Shown here: positions 45,629 to 55,510 of the stretch, piece after piece
Numbering within the stretch: the first letter of the stretch is position 1
Layout: each line of letters starts with the position of its first letter
Assembly: GCF_020866905.1 (NCBI RefSeq)
Contig: NZ_JAIVCC010000005.1
Location: 732,088-796,087 of the forward strand
DNA length: 64,000 nt
Direction of reading: 5' to 3'
From: Salinimicrobium sediminilitoris
GTDB taxonomy: Bacteria > Bacteroidota > Bacteroidia > Flavobacteriales > Flavobacteriaceae
Made by a program: the position numbers and the translations under genes
Notes under the pieces: model-generated
Databases searched by the model: none
What the model was told of the DNA's origin: nothing
What the model saw: the letters and a program-made list of their open reading frames with translations, nothing else

Positions 45629-48172
45629 ATGGCGAAGAATTTAGTGATTGTAGAGTCCCCCGCAAAGGCTAAGACCATTGAAAAATTTCTGGGCAAAGAT
45701 TATATCGTTGCCTCGAGTTTTGGTCATATTGCCGATCTTCCCACCAAAGAACTTGGGGTGGATACCGAGGGTGATTTTACTCCTAAATATATAGTATCCC
45801 GCGACAAAAAAGATGTCGTCAAGAAGCTCAAGAGCTTAGCAAAGAATGCCGACATGGTTTGGCTGGCGAGTGATGAGGACCGGGAGGGAGAGGCTATTGC
45901 CTGGCACCTGGCCGAAGAGCTTAAACTTGATAAGGATAAAACCAAAAGAATTGTATTCCATGAGATCACCAAATCTGCTATTCTTAAAGCAATCGAGAAT
46001 CCACGTGGGATCAATTATAATCTTGTAAACGCACAGCAGGCCCGTAGGGTTTTAGACAGGCTGGTAGGTTACGAACTTTCTCCCGTATTGTGGAGGAAGG
46101 TTAAAGGCGGACTTTCTGCCGGAAGGGTGCAGTCTGTTTCTGTGAGATTGATCGTGGAGCGAGAGCGGGAAATTCAAAATTTTCAAGCTGAAGCCTCTTT
46201 TAGAATAGATGCCGAATTTACTAATGAAGAAGGAAAGACCTTTAAAGCGAAACTTCCGAAGAATTTTGACACCAAAGCTGAAGCTGAACAATTTCTTTCA
46301 GATAATCTTGGCGCAAACTTTAAAGTAGCCGATCTTACTACCAAACCGGCAAAGAAATCACCTGCTCCACCATTTACGACTTCCACGCTTCAGCAGGAAG
46401 CAGCCAGGAAATTATATTTTTCGGTAAGTAAGACAATGACCATGGCCCAGCGTCTTTATGAGGCGGGACATATTACTTATATGAGAACCGATAGCGTCAA
46501 CCTTTCTGACGATGCAAGAAAAGGTGCCAAAAAAGAGATTTTAGACGCCTATGGGGAAAAGTACAGCAAGACCCGGCAGTTTAAAGGAAAGACAAAAGGG
46601 GCGCAGGAGGCACACGAAGCAATTAGGCCAACCAACTTTGCAGCGCATAGCGTGAAGGCAGACAGGGATGAGCAGAGGTTGTATGAACTTATATGGAAAC
46701 GGGCGATCGCTTCCCAAATGAGTGAGGCTCAACTTGAACGTACAAACGTTAAGATTGAGGCCGATAAGCATGACAAGCAATTCACTGCCAACGGGGAGGT
46801 GCTAAAATTTGATGGTTTCCTTAAAGTGTATCTTGAGGGGAGAGATGAGGAAGATGAAGAAGTACAGGAGCAGGAAGGAATGCTACCGGCATTGCGGGTG
46901 AATGAAAAGCTTGAAAATGAATATATAACCGCAACCGAAAGGTTTACGCGTCCACCTTACAGATATACCGAAGCTTCTTTGGTGAAGAAACTGGAGGAGC
47001 TGGGAATTGGCCGTCCTTCAACTTACGCGCCAACAATTTCTACTATTCAAAACAGAAATTATATTGAAAAAGGATCTGTTGACGGTACCGAGCGGGAGTA
47101 TGTTCAGATTAGTCTGAAGAATGAAAAAATTAATGAAAAGAAACTTACAGAAAATGTAGGTAGCGATAAAGGAAAATTAGTGCCAACCGATGTTGGAATG
47201 GTGGTGAATGACTTCCTGGTAAACCATTTTTCGGGTATTCTTGACTATAACTTTACGGCTAAAGTGGAACAGGATTTTGATGATATAGCCGATGGTAATG
47301 AGGAATGGACAAAGATGATGAAGGATTTCTACAGCGATTTTCATCCTCGTGTTCAGGACGTGGCCGAAAATGCCGAAAGAGAAGTTGGGGAGAGAATTCT
47401 GGGTACAGATCCAACTTCCGGAAAACCTGTAAGCGTGCGCCTTGGGAAATTTGGTCCTATGGTACAAATGGGTTCTGTTGAGGATGAGGAAAAACCGAAA
47501 TTCGCGAGCCTTTCACCAGATCAAACGCTTGATTCCGTCACTTTTGAAGAAGCTATGGAGCTGTTCAAGCTTCCGAAGGAATTAGGGGAATATGAAGGAG
47601 AAAAAGTGGAGGTGAACAATGGACGTTTTGGACCATATGTTAGGTATGGAAAAAAATTCGTTTCCCTTGAAAAGGGGGAGGATCCCATTGAAGTGACAAT
47701 GGAGCGGGCGCTGGAGTTGATCAAGGAAAAAGAAAAAGCCGATGCTCCTATTTATGAGTATAAAGACCTTCCGGTACAAAAAGGTATCGGGCGTTTTGGA
47801 CCCTTCCTTAAATGGAACGACATGTTCATCAATGTCAATAAAAAATATGATTTTGATAATCTTTCCGCAGAAGATATTGAAGAACTAATCGAAGATAAGA
47901 TCAAGAAGGAGCGCGAAAAGGTGATCCATAACTGGGAAGATGAAGGAATTAGGGTTGAAAAAGCCAGGTGGGGGCGGTCTAATATTATAAAAGGTAAGAC
48001 TAAAATTGAATTACCTAAAACTGTTGATGCTGCCAAACTTAGCCTTGAAGAAGTGAAGGATATCATAGAAAAAAAGGCGCCAAAGAAAAAAGCGGCAAAA
48101 AAATCCACAGGTACTAAAAAGACAGCTGCCAAAAAAACAACCCGTAAAAAAACCACCTCCAAAAAGAAGTAA
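45629..48172 (+). CDS. topA: DNA topoisomerase I
   Basis: This 847-aa type IA topoisomerase relaxes negative supercoils. It has the N-terminal Toprim domain (LVIVESPAKAKTI, and DEDREGEAIAWH), catalytic Tyr284 in ITYMRTDS, and C-terminal repeated Toprim-C-like domains instead of zinc fingers. The last ~30 residues (about 818-847) are a Lys-rich, histone-like tail (KKAAKKSTGTKKTAAKK…), a common feature of Bacteroidota proteins for DNA binding. Confidence 0.96.
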   Translation: MAKNLVIVESPAKAKTIEKFLGKDYIVASSFGHIADLPTKELGVDTEGDFTPKYIVSRDKKDVVKKLKSLAKNADMVWLASDEDREGEAIAWHLAEELKLDKDKTKRIVFHEITKSAILKAIENPRGINYNLVNAQQARRVLDRLVGYELSPVLWRKVKGGLSAGRVQSVSVRLIVEREREIQNFQAEASFRIDAEFTNEEGKTFKAKLPKNFDTKAEAEQFLSDNLGANFKVADLTTKPAKKSPAPPFTTSTLQQEAARKLYFSVSKTMTMAQRLYEAGHITYMRTDSVNLSDDARKGAKKEILDAYGEKYSKTRQFKGKTKGAQEAHEAIRPTNFAAHSVKADRDEQRLYELIWKRAIASQMSEAQLERTNVKIEADKHDKQFTANGEVLKFDGFLKVYLEGRDEEDEEVQEQEGMLPALRVNEKLENEYITATERFTRPPYRYTEASLVKKLEELGIGRPSTYAPTISTIQNRNYIEKGSVDGTEREYVQISLKNEKINEKKLTENVGSDKGKLVPTDVGMVVNDFLVNHFSGILDYNFTAKVEQDFDDIADGNEEWTKMMKDFYSDFHPRVQDVAENAEREVGERILGTDPTSGKPVSVRLGKFGPMVQMGSVEDEEKPKFASLSPDQTLDSVTFEEAMELFKLPKELGEYEGEKVEVNNGRFGPYVRYGKKFVSLEKGEDPIEVTMERALELIKEKEKADAPIYEYKDLPVQKGIGRFGPFLKWNDMFINVNKKYDFDNLSAEDIEELIEDKIKKEREKVIHNWEDEGIRVEKARWGRSNIIKGKTKIELPKTVDAAKLSLEEVKDIIEKKAPKKKAAKKSTGTKKTAAKKTTRKKTTSKKK

Positions 48173-48175
48173 TTT

Positions 48176-49330
48176 ATGGAACTGGAATTTTTTACGCCGG
48201 TTAACGCAGAGCTTGCAGAAATTGCAGGAAATAAGCTGCGGTCTTCCCTTAGAATTCATCTTGAGGATAAAGCTTTTCCCGATCTTGATGGGGTGAAAAT
48301 CGCCTTTTTTGGTGTTCTGGAAGATCGTCTTGATGAAGAGCCAACAGGGGAACCTTTTAACTTTGATGACATTCGCAGGGAATTTTATAATCTGTACCCC
48401 GGCAACTGGCATTTACCAATGGCCGATCTGGGGGATATTCAAAAAGGGGAGACTGTTGAAGATACTTTTTTTGCTGTCCAGTCTGCTGTAAATGTGTGTC
48501 TCAAAAAAGGGATCATTCCTGTCATTTTAGGCGGGAGTGAAGATTTAGTATATGCGCAATACAGGGCGTATGACGGGGTTGAGCAAATGGTAAACCTGGT
48601 GAATATTGATTCCAAATTTGATCTTGGAGACGCTGATAAACCTATTAGCAATCGTTCATATGTAGGAAAGATTGTGGTAACCAAGCCATATAATCTCTTT
48701 AATTATTCCAGCCTGGGATATCAAACGTATTTTAATTCACAGGATGAAATAGAATTGATGGATCGTTTGTTCTTCGATGCCTATCGTCTTGGGGAAGTTA
48801 CAGGGGATATTACAGTGATTGAACCGGTAATGAGGGATGCTAATCTTGTAAGTTTGGATCTTGGTGCAATTAGTGGAGGAGCCCTTGGTAACTACCGGCT
48901 TAAATCGCCAAATGGTTTTGATGGAAAGGAAATTTGTGCTTTGTCCAGATATGCCGGTATAAGTGATAAAGTATCTTCATTTGGTGTATATGAGTATACT
49001 GCACGACTTAATTTTCCTGCATCCAGAATGTTAATCGCACAGATTCTTTGGTATTTTGTGGAGGGAGTGAATTTCAGAAAGAATGAAAATACTATTTCCT
49101 CAAAAAAAGAGTTTATAAGATATCAGGTGCCAATTGATGATGAAATACTGGTGTTTTACAAGAGTCCCGTGAGTGGTCGCTGGTGGATAGAGATTCCTTT
49201 TATTTCCCCGGTAAGTAATAAACTTAAACGGCATACGTTATTACCTTGCACGCAAGGAGATTATTTGGATGCCTGCAATCAAATCATCCCTGAGAGGTGG
49301 TATAAAACTAAAAGGAAAAACGAAATTTAA
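48176..49330 (+). CDS. Arginase-fold protein, formimidoylglutamase-like but lacking metal-binding motifs
   Basis: This 384-aa protein has a ureohydrolase (arginase/agmatinase/HutG) fold. The three manganese motifs of active enzymes are altered: GGDHS reads GGSED (residues 119-123), DAHxD reads DSKFD (145-149) and SxDxDxxDP reads SLDLGAISG (226-234). It is therefore probably not a ureohydrolase, despite similarity to enzymes annotated as formimidoylglutamase. It lies 3 bases after topA and just before gldK. It is probably a structural or regulatory protein; its link to gliding or type IX secretion is suggested only by position. Confidence 0.85.
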   Translation: MELEFFTPVNAELAEIAGNKLRSSLRIHLEDKAFPDLDGVKIAFFGVLEDRLDEEPTGEPFNFDDIRREFYNLYPGNWHLPMADLGDIQKGETVEDTFFAVQSAVNVCLKKGIIPVILGGSEDLVYAQYRAYDGVEQMVNLVNIDSKFDLGDADKPISNRSYVGKIVVTKPYNLFNYSSLGYQTYFNSQDEIELMDRLFFDAYRLGEVTGDITVIEPVMRDANLVSLDLGAISGGALGNYRLKSPNGFDGKEICALSRYAGISDKVSSFGVYEYTARLNFPASRMLIAQILWYFVEGVNFRKNENTISSKKEFIRYQVPIDDEILVFYKSPVSGRWWIEIPFISPVSNKLKRHTLLPCTQGDYLDACNQIIPERWYKTKRKNEI

Positions 49331-49442
49331 TGATATAAACATTTGTAGCTTCTGCATTTTGACTAAATAAATTGTTTATTAGAAAATAAATAAATAGGTT
49401 TACTGCCTTGGAGCTATTATGTCCTAACTTTTGAGAGATATT

Positions 49443-50798
49443 ATGAGGAAACTTATTTCGCTTATTGCTGTAATTTCTGTTTTGGCCTCTTGTGGCCGCG
49501 GTGATCAGGGGCAATTGGTAGGTGCGCAGGGAAAAAAATGGCATCCCGAAAAGCCCCTGGGAATGACATTAATTCCCGGTGGGGCGTTCATCATGGGTAA
49601 AAGTGATGATGATATTGCCGGTTTAAAGAATGCACCGCCCAAAACTGTAACAGTTCGTTCCTTTTACATGGACGAGACCGAGATTACAAATGCAGAGTAT
49701 CGACAATTTGTGAACTGGGTTAAAGATTCAGTGACCAGGATGAAATTGGCCATTTTTGCCGAAGAGATGGGTGAAACTCCGGGAACTGGAGGTATTGGTG
49801 AATTTGCCTTTGCCGATACCGAAGAAGCCGATATGACTCCGTACGAGAAGTATATGTACGATAACTACTATAGCATGGGTGGTTATGAAGGTCGAAAGAT
49901 TAATAAAGATGTAGATATTATATGGGATACCAGGGACTATCCCGATGAGTATTATGCCGAAGTAATGGATACCTTATATATTCCCATTGAAGAAGCATAC
50001 AACGGGCAGCGTTCTTTTGATGTGAACCATCTTAAATTTCGTTATACCTGGATGGACGTGAGCTCGGCAGCAAGAGCTGAACCGGGACGACGTGCCGACT
50101 TTATTGAAACTGAAGAGATCCAGATCTATCCCGACACAACGGTTTGGATCAAGGATTTTAATTACTCCTATAACGAGCCAATGCACAATGATTACTTCTG
50201 GCATGACGCTTATGGAGAGTATCCGGTGGTGGGTGTTTCCTGGAAACAAGCCCGTGCTTTTGCACAATGGAGAACGCTTTACCACAATTCTTACCGAAAA
50301 GAAAGAGGTAAGCATAATGTGAATTCTTACCGCCTGCCAACAGAGGCAGAATGGGAATACGCAGCCCGTGGTGGTCTGGAATCTGCTACTTATCCCTGGG
50401 GTGGGCCTTATACCAAGAATGACCGTGGTTGTTTTATGGCTAACTTCAAACCATTAAGAGGGGATTATGCAGCCGATCAGGCTCTTTACACAGTTGAGGC
50501 AAAATCTTATGAACCTAACGATTACGGGCTTTATAATATGGCCGGTAATGTTGGGGAATGGGTTTTCTCATCTTATGATCCGGCTTCTTATGAGTATTCT
50601 TCATCTATGAACCCTTCTGTAAACGATGAGGCGAACATGCGAAAAGTAGTTCGAGGGGGATCATGGAAAGATGTAGCGTACTTCCTGCAGGTGAGCTCAA
50701 GGGATTACGAATATGCGGATTCTGCACGTAGCTACATTGGCTTTAGAACTGTGCAGGATTACATGGGGACAGATCTTACCCTCAACCAAACAAGATAA
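49443..50798 (+). CDS. gldK: Gliding motility / type IX secretion lipoprotein GldK (PorK)
   Basis: This 451-aa lipoprotein has a lipobox ending LASCGRG (C17). The rest is a formylglycine-generating-enzyme (SUMF1)-like domain, with LIPGGAFIMGKS at the start and VVGVSWKQARAFAQW, RLPTEAEWEYAARGG and VVRGGSWKD later. GldK and GldN form the periplasmic ring of the type IX secretion system. The ATG at 49443 is chosen over an in-frame TTG at 49431. It starts the gldKLMN operon. Confidence 0.95.
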   Translation: MRKLISLIAVISVLASCGRGDQGQLVGAQGKKWHPEKPLGMTLIPGGAFIMGKSDDDIAGLKNAPPKTVTVRSFYMDETEITNAEYRQFVNWVKDSVTRMKLAIFAEEMGETPGTGGIGEFAFADTEEADMTPYEKYMYDNYYSMGGYEGRKINKDVDIIWDTRDYPDEYYAEVMDTLYIPIEEAYNGQRSFDVNHLKFRYTWMDVSSAARAEPGRRADFIETEEIQIYPDTTVWIKDFNYSYNEPMHNDYFWHDAYGEYPVVGVSWKQARAFAQWRTLYHNSYRKERGKHNVNSYRLPTEAEWEYAARGGLESATYPWGGPYTKNDRGCFMANFKPLRGDYAADQALYTVEAKSYEPNDYGLYNMAGNVGEWVFSSYDPASYEYSSSMNPSVNDEANMRKVVRGGSWKDVAYFLQVSSRDYEYADSARSYIGFRTVQDYMGTDLTLNQTR

Positions 50799-50853
50799 AA
50801 ATCCCTATTTTCACATAACCTATTTACAAAGAAGAACTAAATTTTAAATTATT

Positions 50854-51498
50854 ATGGCACAAGCAAAGTCAAGTAAGAAACTAATGAACATGGTGTATGG
50901 TTTAGGTGCATCTGTAGTTATCCTGGGAGCACTTTTTAAAATTATGCACTGGCCCTTCGGTAACGAAATGCTTATTATCGGTCTTATTGTAGAAGCGCTG
51001 GTATTTGCGGTTTCTGCATTTGAGCCTGTAGATGATGATGTTGACTGGTCACTCGTCTACCCGGAGCTTGCAGGTGGTGAAACAACTGTACGCAACAATC
51101 AAGCGGTAGTTACCGATCAGGAAACTGAGGGTATGCTTTCCCGTAAACTTGATGAGATCCTTCGTGAGGCTAAAATCGATGCCGGACTTATGAGTAGTCT
51201 GGGAGAAAGTATTAGAAATTTCGAAGGTGCCGCAAAAAATATCACTCCTACTGTAGATGCTATGGCTTCTCAAAAGAAGTACAGTGAAGAAATGAGCCTT
51301 GCAGCAAACCAATTGGAGTCCTTGAACAGTATTTATAAAGTGCAGGTGGAATCAGCCGGACGTCAGGCAGAAGTTAATGAAGCAGTAGCCGAAAATGCAA
51401 ACAGATTGAATGAGCAAATGGAATCTTTGGCTTCCAACCTTTCTTCTCTTAACAGTGTGTATGGAGGAATGCTTTCTGCTATGCATGTAAAAGCTTAA
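50854..51498 (+). CDS. gldL: Gliding motility / type IX secretion motor protein GldL (PorL)
   Basis: This 214-aa inner-membrane protein has two helices (about residues 15-33 and 38-55) with the motor signature KIMHWPFGNEML between them. The cytoplasmic part is helical. GldL forms a 5:2 complex with GldM that converts proton flow into rotation. It follows gldK by 55 bases. Confidence 0.96.
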   Translation: MAQAKSSKKLMNMVYGLGASVVILGALFKIMHWPFGNEMLIIGLIVEALVFAVSAFEPVDDDVDWSLVYPELAGGETTVRNNQAVVTDQETEGMLSRKLDEILREAKIDAGLMSSLGESIRNFEGAAKNITPTVDAMASQKKYSEEMSLAANQLESLNSIYKVQVESAGRQAEVNEAVAENANRLNEQMESLASNLSSLNSVYGGMLSAMHVKA

Positions 51499-51546
51499 GC
51501 ATTTACTGCAGAATAAATATTTAATAGAACAAACTAAAGATAGAGA

Positions 51547-53091
51547 ATGGCGTCTGGAAAACAAACACCAAGACAGAAGATGATTAACCTGATGTATCTG
51601 GTTTTCATCGCAATGATGGCTCTTAACATGTCCAAAGAAGTACTTACAGCCTTTGGAATGATCAATGAGAGCCTTGCGGAATCAAACGCTTCTGTTACCG
51701 AAAGAAATATCGCCGCTATGGCGGGGCTGGCAGCAAAAGCTGAAGAACAACCGGCAAAATATGTTCCCTTAAAGGAAAAAGCAGAACAAATCCATACCCT
51801 TACTACCAATTTTACTACTTATATCGACAATCTCAAAGAGAAAGCTCTTGAGGATATAGAAGGAGAAGAGCGGGAAGACTATGAAGCAATGGACCAGTCT
51901 GCTAAACTTGATGAGTATCTTTTCTCAAGTGGTCAGCCAAGTCAGGCCGGAAAGGAATTTCTTGCTGAAATAGAGAAATACCGCGAAGGAGTAGCAAATG
52001 TGCTGGGAGAAGAGTTCTCTCAAATCGCAGCTGAAGTTAAAAGAGAATTTAGTACAGAACCTGTGGTTGATGGAGAAGGTGTAAAACGGCCGTGGCTTGC
52101 TTACAACTTTGAAGGATTTCCATTAATTGCCTCCCTTACAAAGTTGACTCAAATGCAAGGGGATGCAAAATCTGCAGAAAACGATGCACTTTCCGCAATG
52201 CTTTCTGGTCAATTACAAAGTGAAGTTTCCCTTACAAATTATGAAGCTCTGGTTATTCCAGATAAAACTGCATTTTTTAGTGGTGAAAACTTTACAGGTA
52301 CAGTAGTATTAGGACGTGTAGATAATACATTGCAATTTGATAAAGTTACCATTAACGGTCAGGATGTAAAATCTACCAAGGCCGGGCAAGTGAAGTTGGA
52401 ATTCCCTGCAGGGAATGTTGGAGAGCAGAAAATTAGTGGTCAGCTTCAGTTTAAAGAAGGGGATTCTATTGTAACTATTCCTGTGAACCAAAGTTATAGT
52501 GTTATACCTAAGCCTAATTCAGCAGTTATTTCTGCAGATAAAATGAATGTCGTATATCGTGGGGTTGCAAACCCAATGACTATTTCTATTCCTGGAGTTG
52601 GAAACGTTTCAGCTAATGCACCTGGTTTAAGATCTACTGGTGGTGCGGGTAATTACATTATGGATGTAACCACCCTTCAGGCACGTGAAGTGACCATTAA
52701 CGTTAGTGGGGAGCTACCAGGCGGAGAAAGAGTTAGCGACAGTAAAACATTTAGAGTACGTGATATTCCGAGACCTGTTGGAACTGTAAGAGGGGAAGAC
52801 GGGACTGTGAGAATGCAGCGTCAAAACCTTGAAATTTCGACCATTGGAGCAGCTCTTCCCGATTTCGAATTTGATGTTGATCTAAGGGTCACAGGATTTA
52901 AATTCCGTGTGCCGGGTCAGCCTACAATTCAGGTAAGAGGACAAAAACTTGACCAAAGCGCCATTGCAGCTCTTAGAAGAGCAGGAAGAGGAGAGACTAT
53001 CCAGATCTTTGATGTGGAAGCGCAACTTGCCGGTAGTTCAGGCTATAAGCTGAAGCAGGTTTCTCCGGTACTGGTTGAATTAACAAATTAA
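51547..53091 (+). CDS. gldM: Gliding motility / type IX secretion motor protein GldM (PorM)
   Basis: This 514-aa protein has one N-terminal helix (residues 13-33) carrying NLMYLVFIAMMALN. It then has a long periplasmic part with several beta domains that bridge the inner-membrane motor to the GldK/GldN ring. The conserved ALNMSKEVLTAF after the helix is diagnostic. Confidence 0.96.
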   Translation: MASGKQTPRQKMINLMYLVFIAMMALNMSKEVLTAFGMINESLAESNASVTERNIAAMAGLAAKAEEQPAKYVPLKEKAEQIHTLTTNFTTYIDNLKEKALEDIEGEEREDYEAMDQSAKLDEYLFSSGQPSQAGKEFLAEIEKYREGVANVLGEEFSQIAAEVKREFSTEPVVDGEGVKRPWLAYNFEGFPLIASLTKLTQMQGDAKSAENDALSAMLSGQLQSEVSLTNYEALVIPDKTAFFSGENFTGTVVLGRVDNTLQFDKVTINGQDVKSTKAGQVKLEFPAGNVGEQKISGQLQFKEGDSIVTIPVNQSYSVIPKPNSAVISADKMNVVYRGVANPMTISIPGVGNVSANAPGLRSTGGAGNYIMDVTTLQAREVTINVSGELPGGERVSDSKTFRVRDIPRPVGTVRGEDGTVRMQRQNLEISTIGAALPDFEFDVDLRVTGFKFRVPGQPTIQVRGQKLDQSAIAALRRAGRGETIQIFDVEAQLAGSSGYKLKQVSPVLVELTN

Positions 53092-53102
53092 ATCATTAGA
53101 AC

Positions 53103-53996
53103 ATGAAGTGGAACCAAATATTGTTAGGATTATGCGGATTGCTTGTTTCGGGCACCTCTTTGGGTCAAACTAATCTTTTAAACGCTAAGAGCCCCGACGA
53201 GATAGGAGGTCCAACCAAAGCAGACGTTACTTATGGAAAGAACGATCCTTTGGAATATGGATATGTGGATGACAGGGATGTACTGTGGGCAAAATCCACC
53301 TGGGAGGTCATAGACCTAGATGAAAGGGTGAATTTTCCATTGTATTATCCCATAGATACTAACCAAATTGGGAGTTCAAGAAGATCACTTTATGATGTAT
53401 TGGTTGCCGGCATTAAAAGCGGAAAGATCAAAAATATCTATGCCGACTCCTATTTTAATGACAAGCGTACCCTAGATGATATACAGGCTGCCTTGTCTAA
53501 GGTAGATACTACAGATCTTGGTATTGAACAGTATAATGCAGGGGAGGAAATCGACCCACAGTTCATTAGCCGCAGGGACATTTCCTCTGCCGATATTGCT
53601 GAGTATCACATTCGTGGATACTGGTATTTTGATAAACGCCAGGCCGAACTTAAATACAGGTTACTCGGAATTGCACCTGTTGCGCCCGATGTTAACTTTA
53701 TTGATCAGGGTGGAGCCTCGGCTCTAGTGGAATTGTTCTGGGTTTGGTTTCCAGGAGCAAGGGAAGTCTTAAATGAGGCTTACGCTTTTAATCCTCAAAA
53801 CACTTCAAATCCTGTTTCTTTTGACCACTTGCTCAATGCAAGAAGATTTAATGCAGTGATCTATGCTGAAGATAACGTGCAGGGGGACCGACAGGTTGAT
53901 GATTACATTAATAACAATGCTTTTATGCAGTTGCTCGAATCTGAACGTATAAAGGAACAAATAAGAAATTTTGAACAGGATATGTGGAATTACTAA
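53103..53996 (+). CDS. gldN: Gliding motility / type IX secretion ring protein GldN (PorN)
   Basis: This 297-aa periplasmic protein has a signal peptide (residues 1-22, ending SLGQ). Conserved regions include DVLWAKSTWEVIDLDERVNFP and the RGYWYFDKRQ segment. It assembles with GldK below the outer membrane. It follows gldM by 11 bases and is followed by a strong terminator, so gldKLMN ends here. Confidence 0.95.
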   Translation: MKWNQILLGLCGLLVSGTSLGQTNLLNAKSPDEIGGPTKADVTYGKNDPLEYGYVDDRDVLWAKSTWEVIDLDERVNFPLYYPIDTNQIGSSRRSLYDVLVAGIKSGKIKNIYADSYFNDKRTLDDIQAALSKVDTTDLGIEQYNAGEEIDPQFISRRDISSADIAEYHIRGYWYFDKRQAELKYRLLGIAPVAPDVNFIDQGGASALVELFWVWFPGAREVLNEAYAFNPQNTSNPVSFDHLLNARRFNAVIYAEDNVQGDRQVDDYINNNAFMQLLESERIKEQIRNFEQDMWNY

Positions 53997-54020
53997 ATCC
54001 ATCCTGAAGTAATATATTTA

Positions 54021-54052
54021 AGCGCCTTTCCTCTCAGAAAGGCGTTTTTTTA
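54021..54052 (+). terminator. Terminator of gldKLMN
   Basis: The stem CGCCTTTC/GAAAGGCG with loop CTCTCA is followed by seven T, 26 bases after the gldN stop. Confidence 0.9.
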
Positions 54053-54056
54053 TACC

Positions 54057-54064
54057 TAATTTTG
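54057..54064 (+). promoter_or_regulatory. -7 element (TAATTTTG) of the FAD oxidoreductase gene
   Basis: TAATTTTG fits TAnnTTTG and ends 4 bases before the ATG. If used, the mRNA would be leaderless or nearly so. No clear -33 element was seen. Confidence 0.4.
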
Positions 54065-54068
54065 CGGT

Positions 54069-55127
54069 ATGAAAGACTTTATAATTGTTGGCGCAGGTCT
54101 TAGCGGAAGCTGTCTTGCTTACAGGCTCGAAAAAAGCGGAAAATCCTTTGTTGTTTTTGATGACGAAAGCCAGGAAGCCTCAAAAGTAGCCGGCGGATTC
54201 ATGAATCCTGTCATCCTGAAGCGTTTCACCATGGCATGGAAGGCCGATGAACAGCTGGACATTGCCTACAGGTTTTACAGGGACATGGAAGAGACTTTGG
54301 GAAAGACCTTTTTAGGACCTTTAGAGGTCTACAGGCGGTTTTCTTCGATTGAGGAGCAGAACGACTGGTTTACTGCAGCCGATAAGCCTAAATTGGCTCC
54401 ATATCTCGACACCAATCTTGTTTCGAACCTCAATAAACATATTCCCGGACAATTTTCTTTCGGAAAAGTCCTTGGAACATCCCGCATCGATCCACGTTAT
54501 CTTCTGGAATCTTATGCGGAATATCTACAGGAAAAAGGATCTTTTATAAAGGAGACTTTTGATTACGATAAGTTGGAAATTGACTCTTCAGGCGTCAGGT
54601 ACAAAAATCTAAGTGCCAAAAATGTCATTTTTTGTGAAGGTTTCGGACTAAAAAATAATCCATTTTTCAACTATCTTCCGTTAAGAGGGAACAAAGGAGA
54701 ATACATTATTATAAAAGCACCCGGGCTCGATCTTGAAGTAGGGGTGAAATCCTCTATCTTCATTTTTCCTGCGGGGGATGATCATTATGCTGTAGGTGCG
54801 ACTTACAGTAACAGCGACAAAACACCCGGACCTACTACAGCAGCACGGGAGGAACTAATTAAAAAACTGAAAGACCTTATTAAAATAGATTTTGAAGTGG
54901 TGGATCAGGTTGCCGGACTTAGACCTTCTACAATTGACAGGAGGCCACTGGTGGGACAGCATCCAAAATTCAGCAATCTCTACACCTGTAATGGGTTTGG
55001 AAGCCGGGGCATTCTCATAGCTCCTTCAATATCCCGGGAACTTCTAAGCTATATTGAAGAAGGGGAAGCACTGGATCCAGAGATCAACATTTCAAGATTT
55101 TCCAAAAAATGGTATAGAGAAGCTTAA
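54069..55127 (+). CDS. FAD-dependent oxidoreductase (DAO family)
   Basis: This 352-aa flavoprotein has the N-terminal dinucleotide motif GAGLSGSCLAYRLE (residues 7-20). GLRPSTIDRRPLVG and CNGFGSRGILIAP complete the DAO-type fold. Members oxidise amino acids or related amines (glycine oxidase, MnmC-C, DadA), but the substrate here is unknown. The C-terminal stop overlaps the convergent DUF983 gene by 4 bases. Confidence 0.88.
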   Translation: MKDFIIVGAGLSGSCLAYRLEKSGKSFVVFDDESQEASKVAGGFMNPVILKRFTMAWKADEQLDIAYRFYRDMEETLGKTFLGPLEVYRRFSSIEEQNDWFTAADKPKLAPYLDTNLVSNLNKHIPGQFSFGKVLGTSRIDPRYLLESYAEYLQEKGSFIKETFDYDKLEIDSSGVRYKNLSAKNVIFCEGFGLKNNPFFNYLPLRGNKGEYIIIKAPGLDLEVGVKSSIFIFPAGDDHYAVGATYSNSDKTPGPTTAAREELIKKLKDLIKIDFEVVDQVAGLRPSTIDRRPLVGQHPKFSNLYTCNGFGSRGILIAPSISRELLSYIEEGEALDPEINISRFSKKWYREA

Positions 55128-55510
55128 TTTTTTGCCTTTTTAGGGTCATAAGAAAAAAAGAAATTCACCCATATGTTTCTGCTCCAGCGTACAATTACCG
55201 GTAAAAACAGGATTAGGGTAATTACAATGGCGATGAAGGTGGGGAGTAGAGAAAGACCCAGAAACCAGTAGGAGATCACGAAAGCTGCAGTTGCAAAAGC
55301 TATTCCCACTGCATAACTCACATACATGGCTCCAAAGAAGAAAGAAGGCTCCATTTTGTATTTGGTGCCGCAGTTGGAGCAGCGCTCGTGCATGTCAAAT
55401 AGTTTAGAGATCTTGTAAGGGTTCTGTTCTTTGTACATGCTTTCTTCCTGGCACACGGGACAGGTGCCGGTGAATATGCTGTATAATTTATTTCCTTTCA
55501 GGAATTCCAT
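55124..55510 (-). CDS. DUF983 family membrane protein
   Basis: This 128-aa protein has two CxxC pairs (C17/C20 and C44/C47) that suggest zinc binding, then two membrane helices (about residues 58-78 and 82-104). It matches DUF983, found near oxidase genes in some alphaproteobacteria but of unclear function. It is convergent with the FAD oxidoreductase. Confidence 0.85.
   Translation of the reverse strand: MEFLKGNKLYSIFTGTCPVCQEESMYKEQNPYKISKLFDMHERCSNCGTKYKMEPSFFFGAMYVSYAVGIAFATAAFVISYWFLGLSLLPTFIAIVITLILFLPVIVRWSRNIWVNFFFSYDPKKAKN

Noticed and set aside
49425-49433. gldK promoter at TAACTTTTG
   Set aside because: The element has one extra base relative to TAnnTTTG, and the nearest TTG is only ~14 bases upstream, too close for a -33 element.
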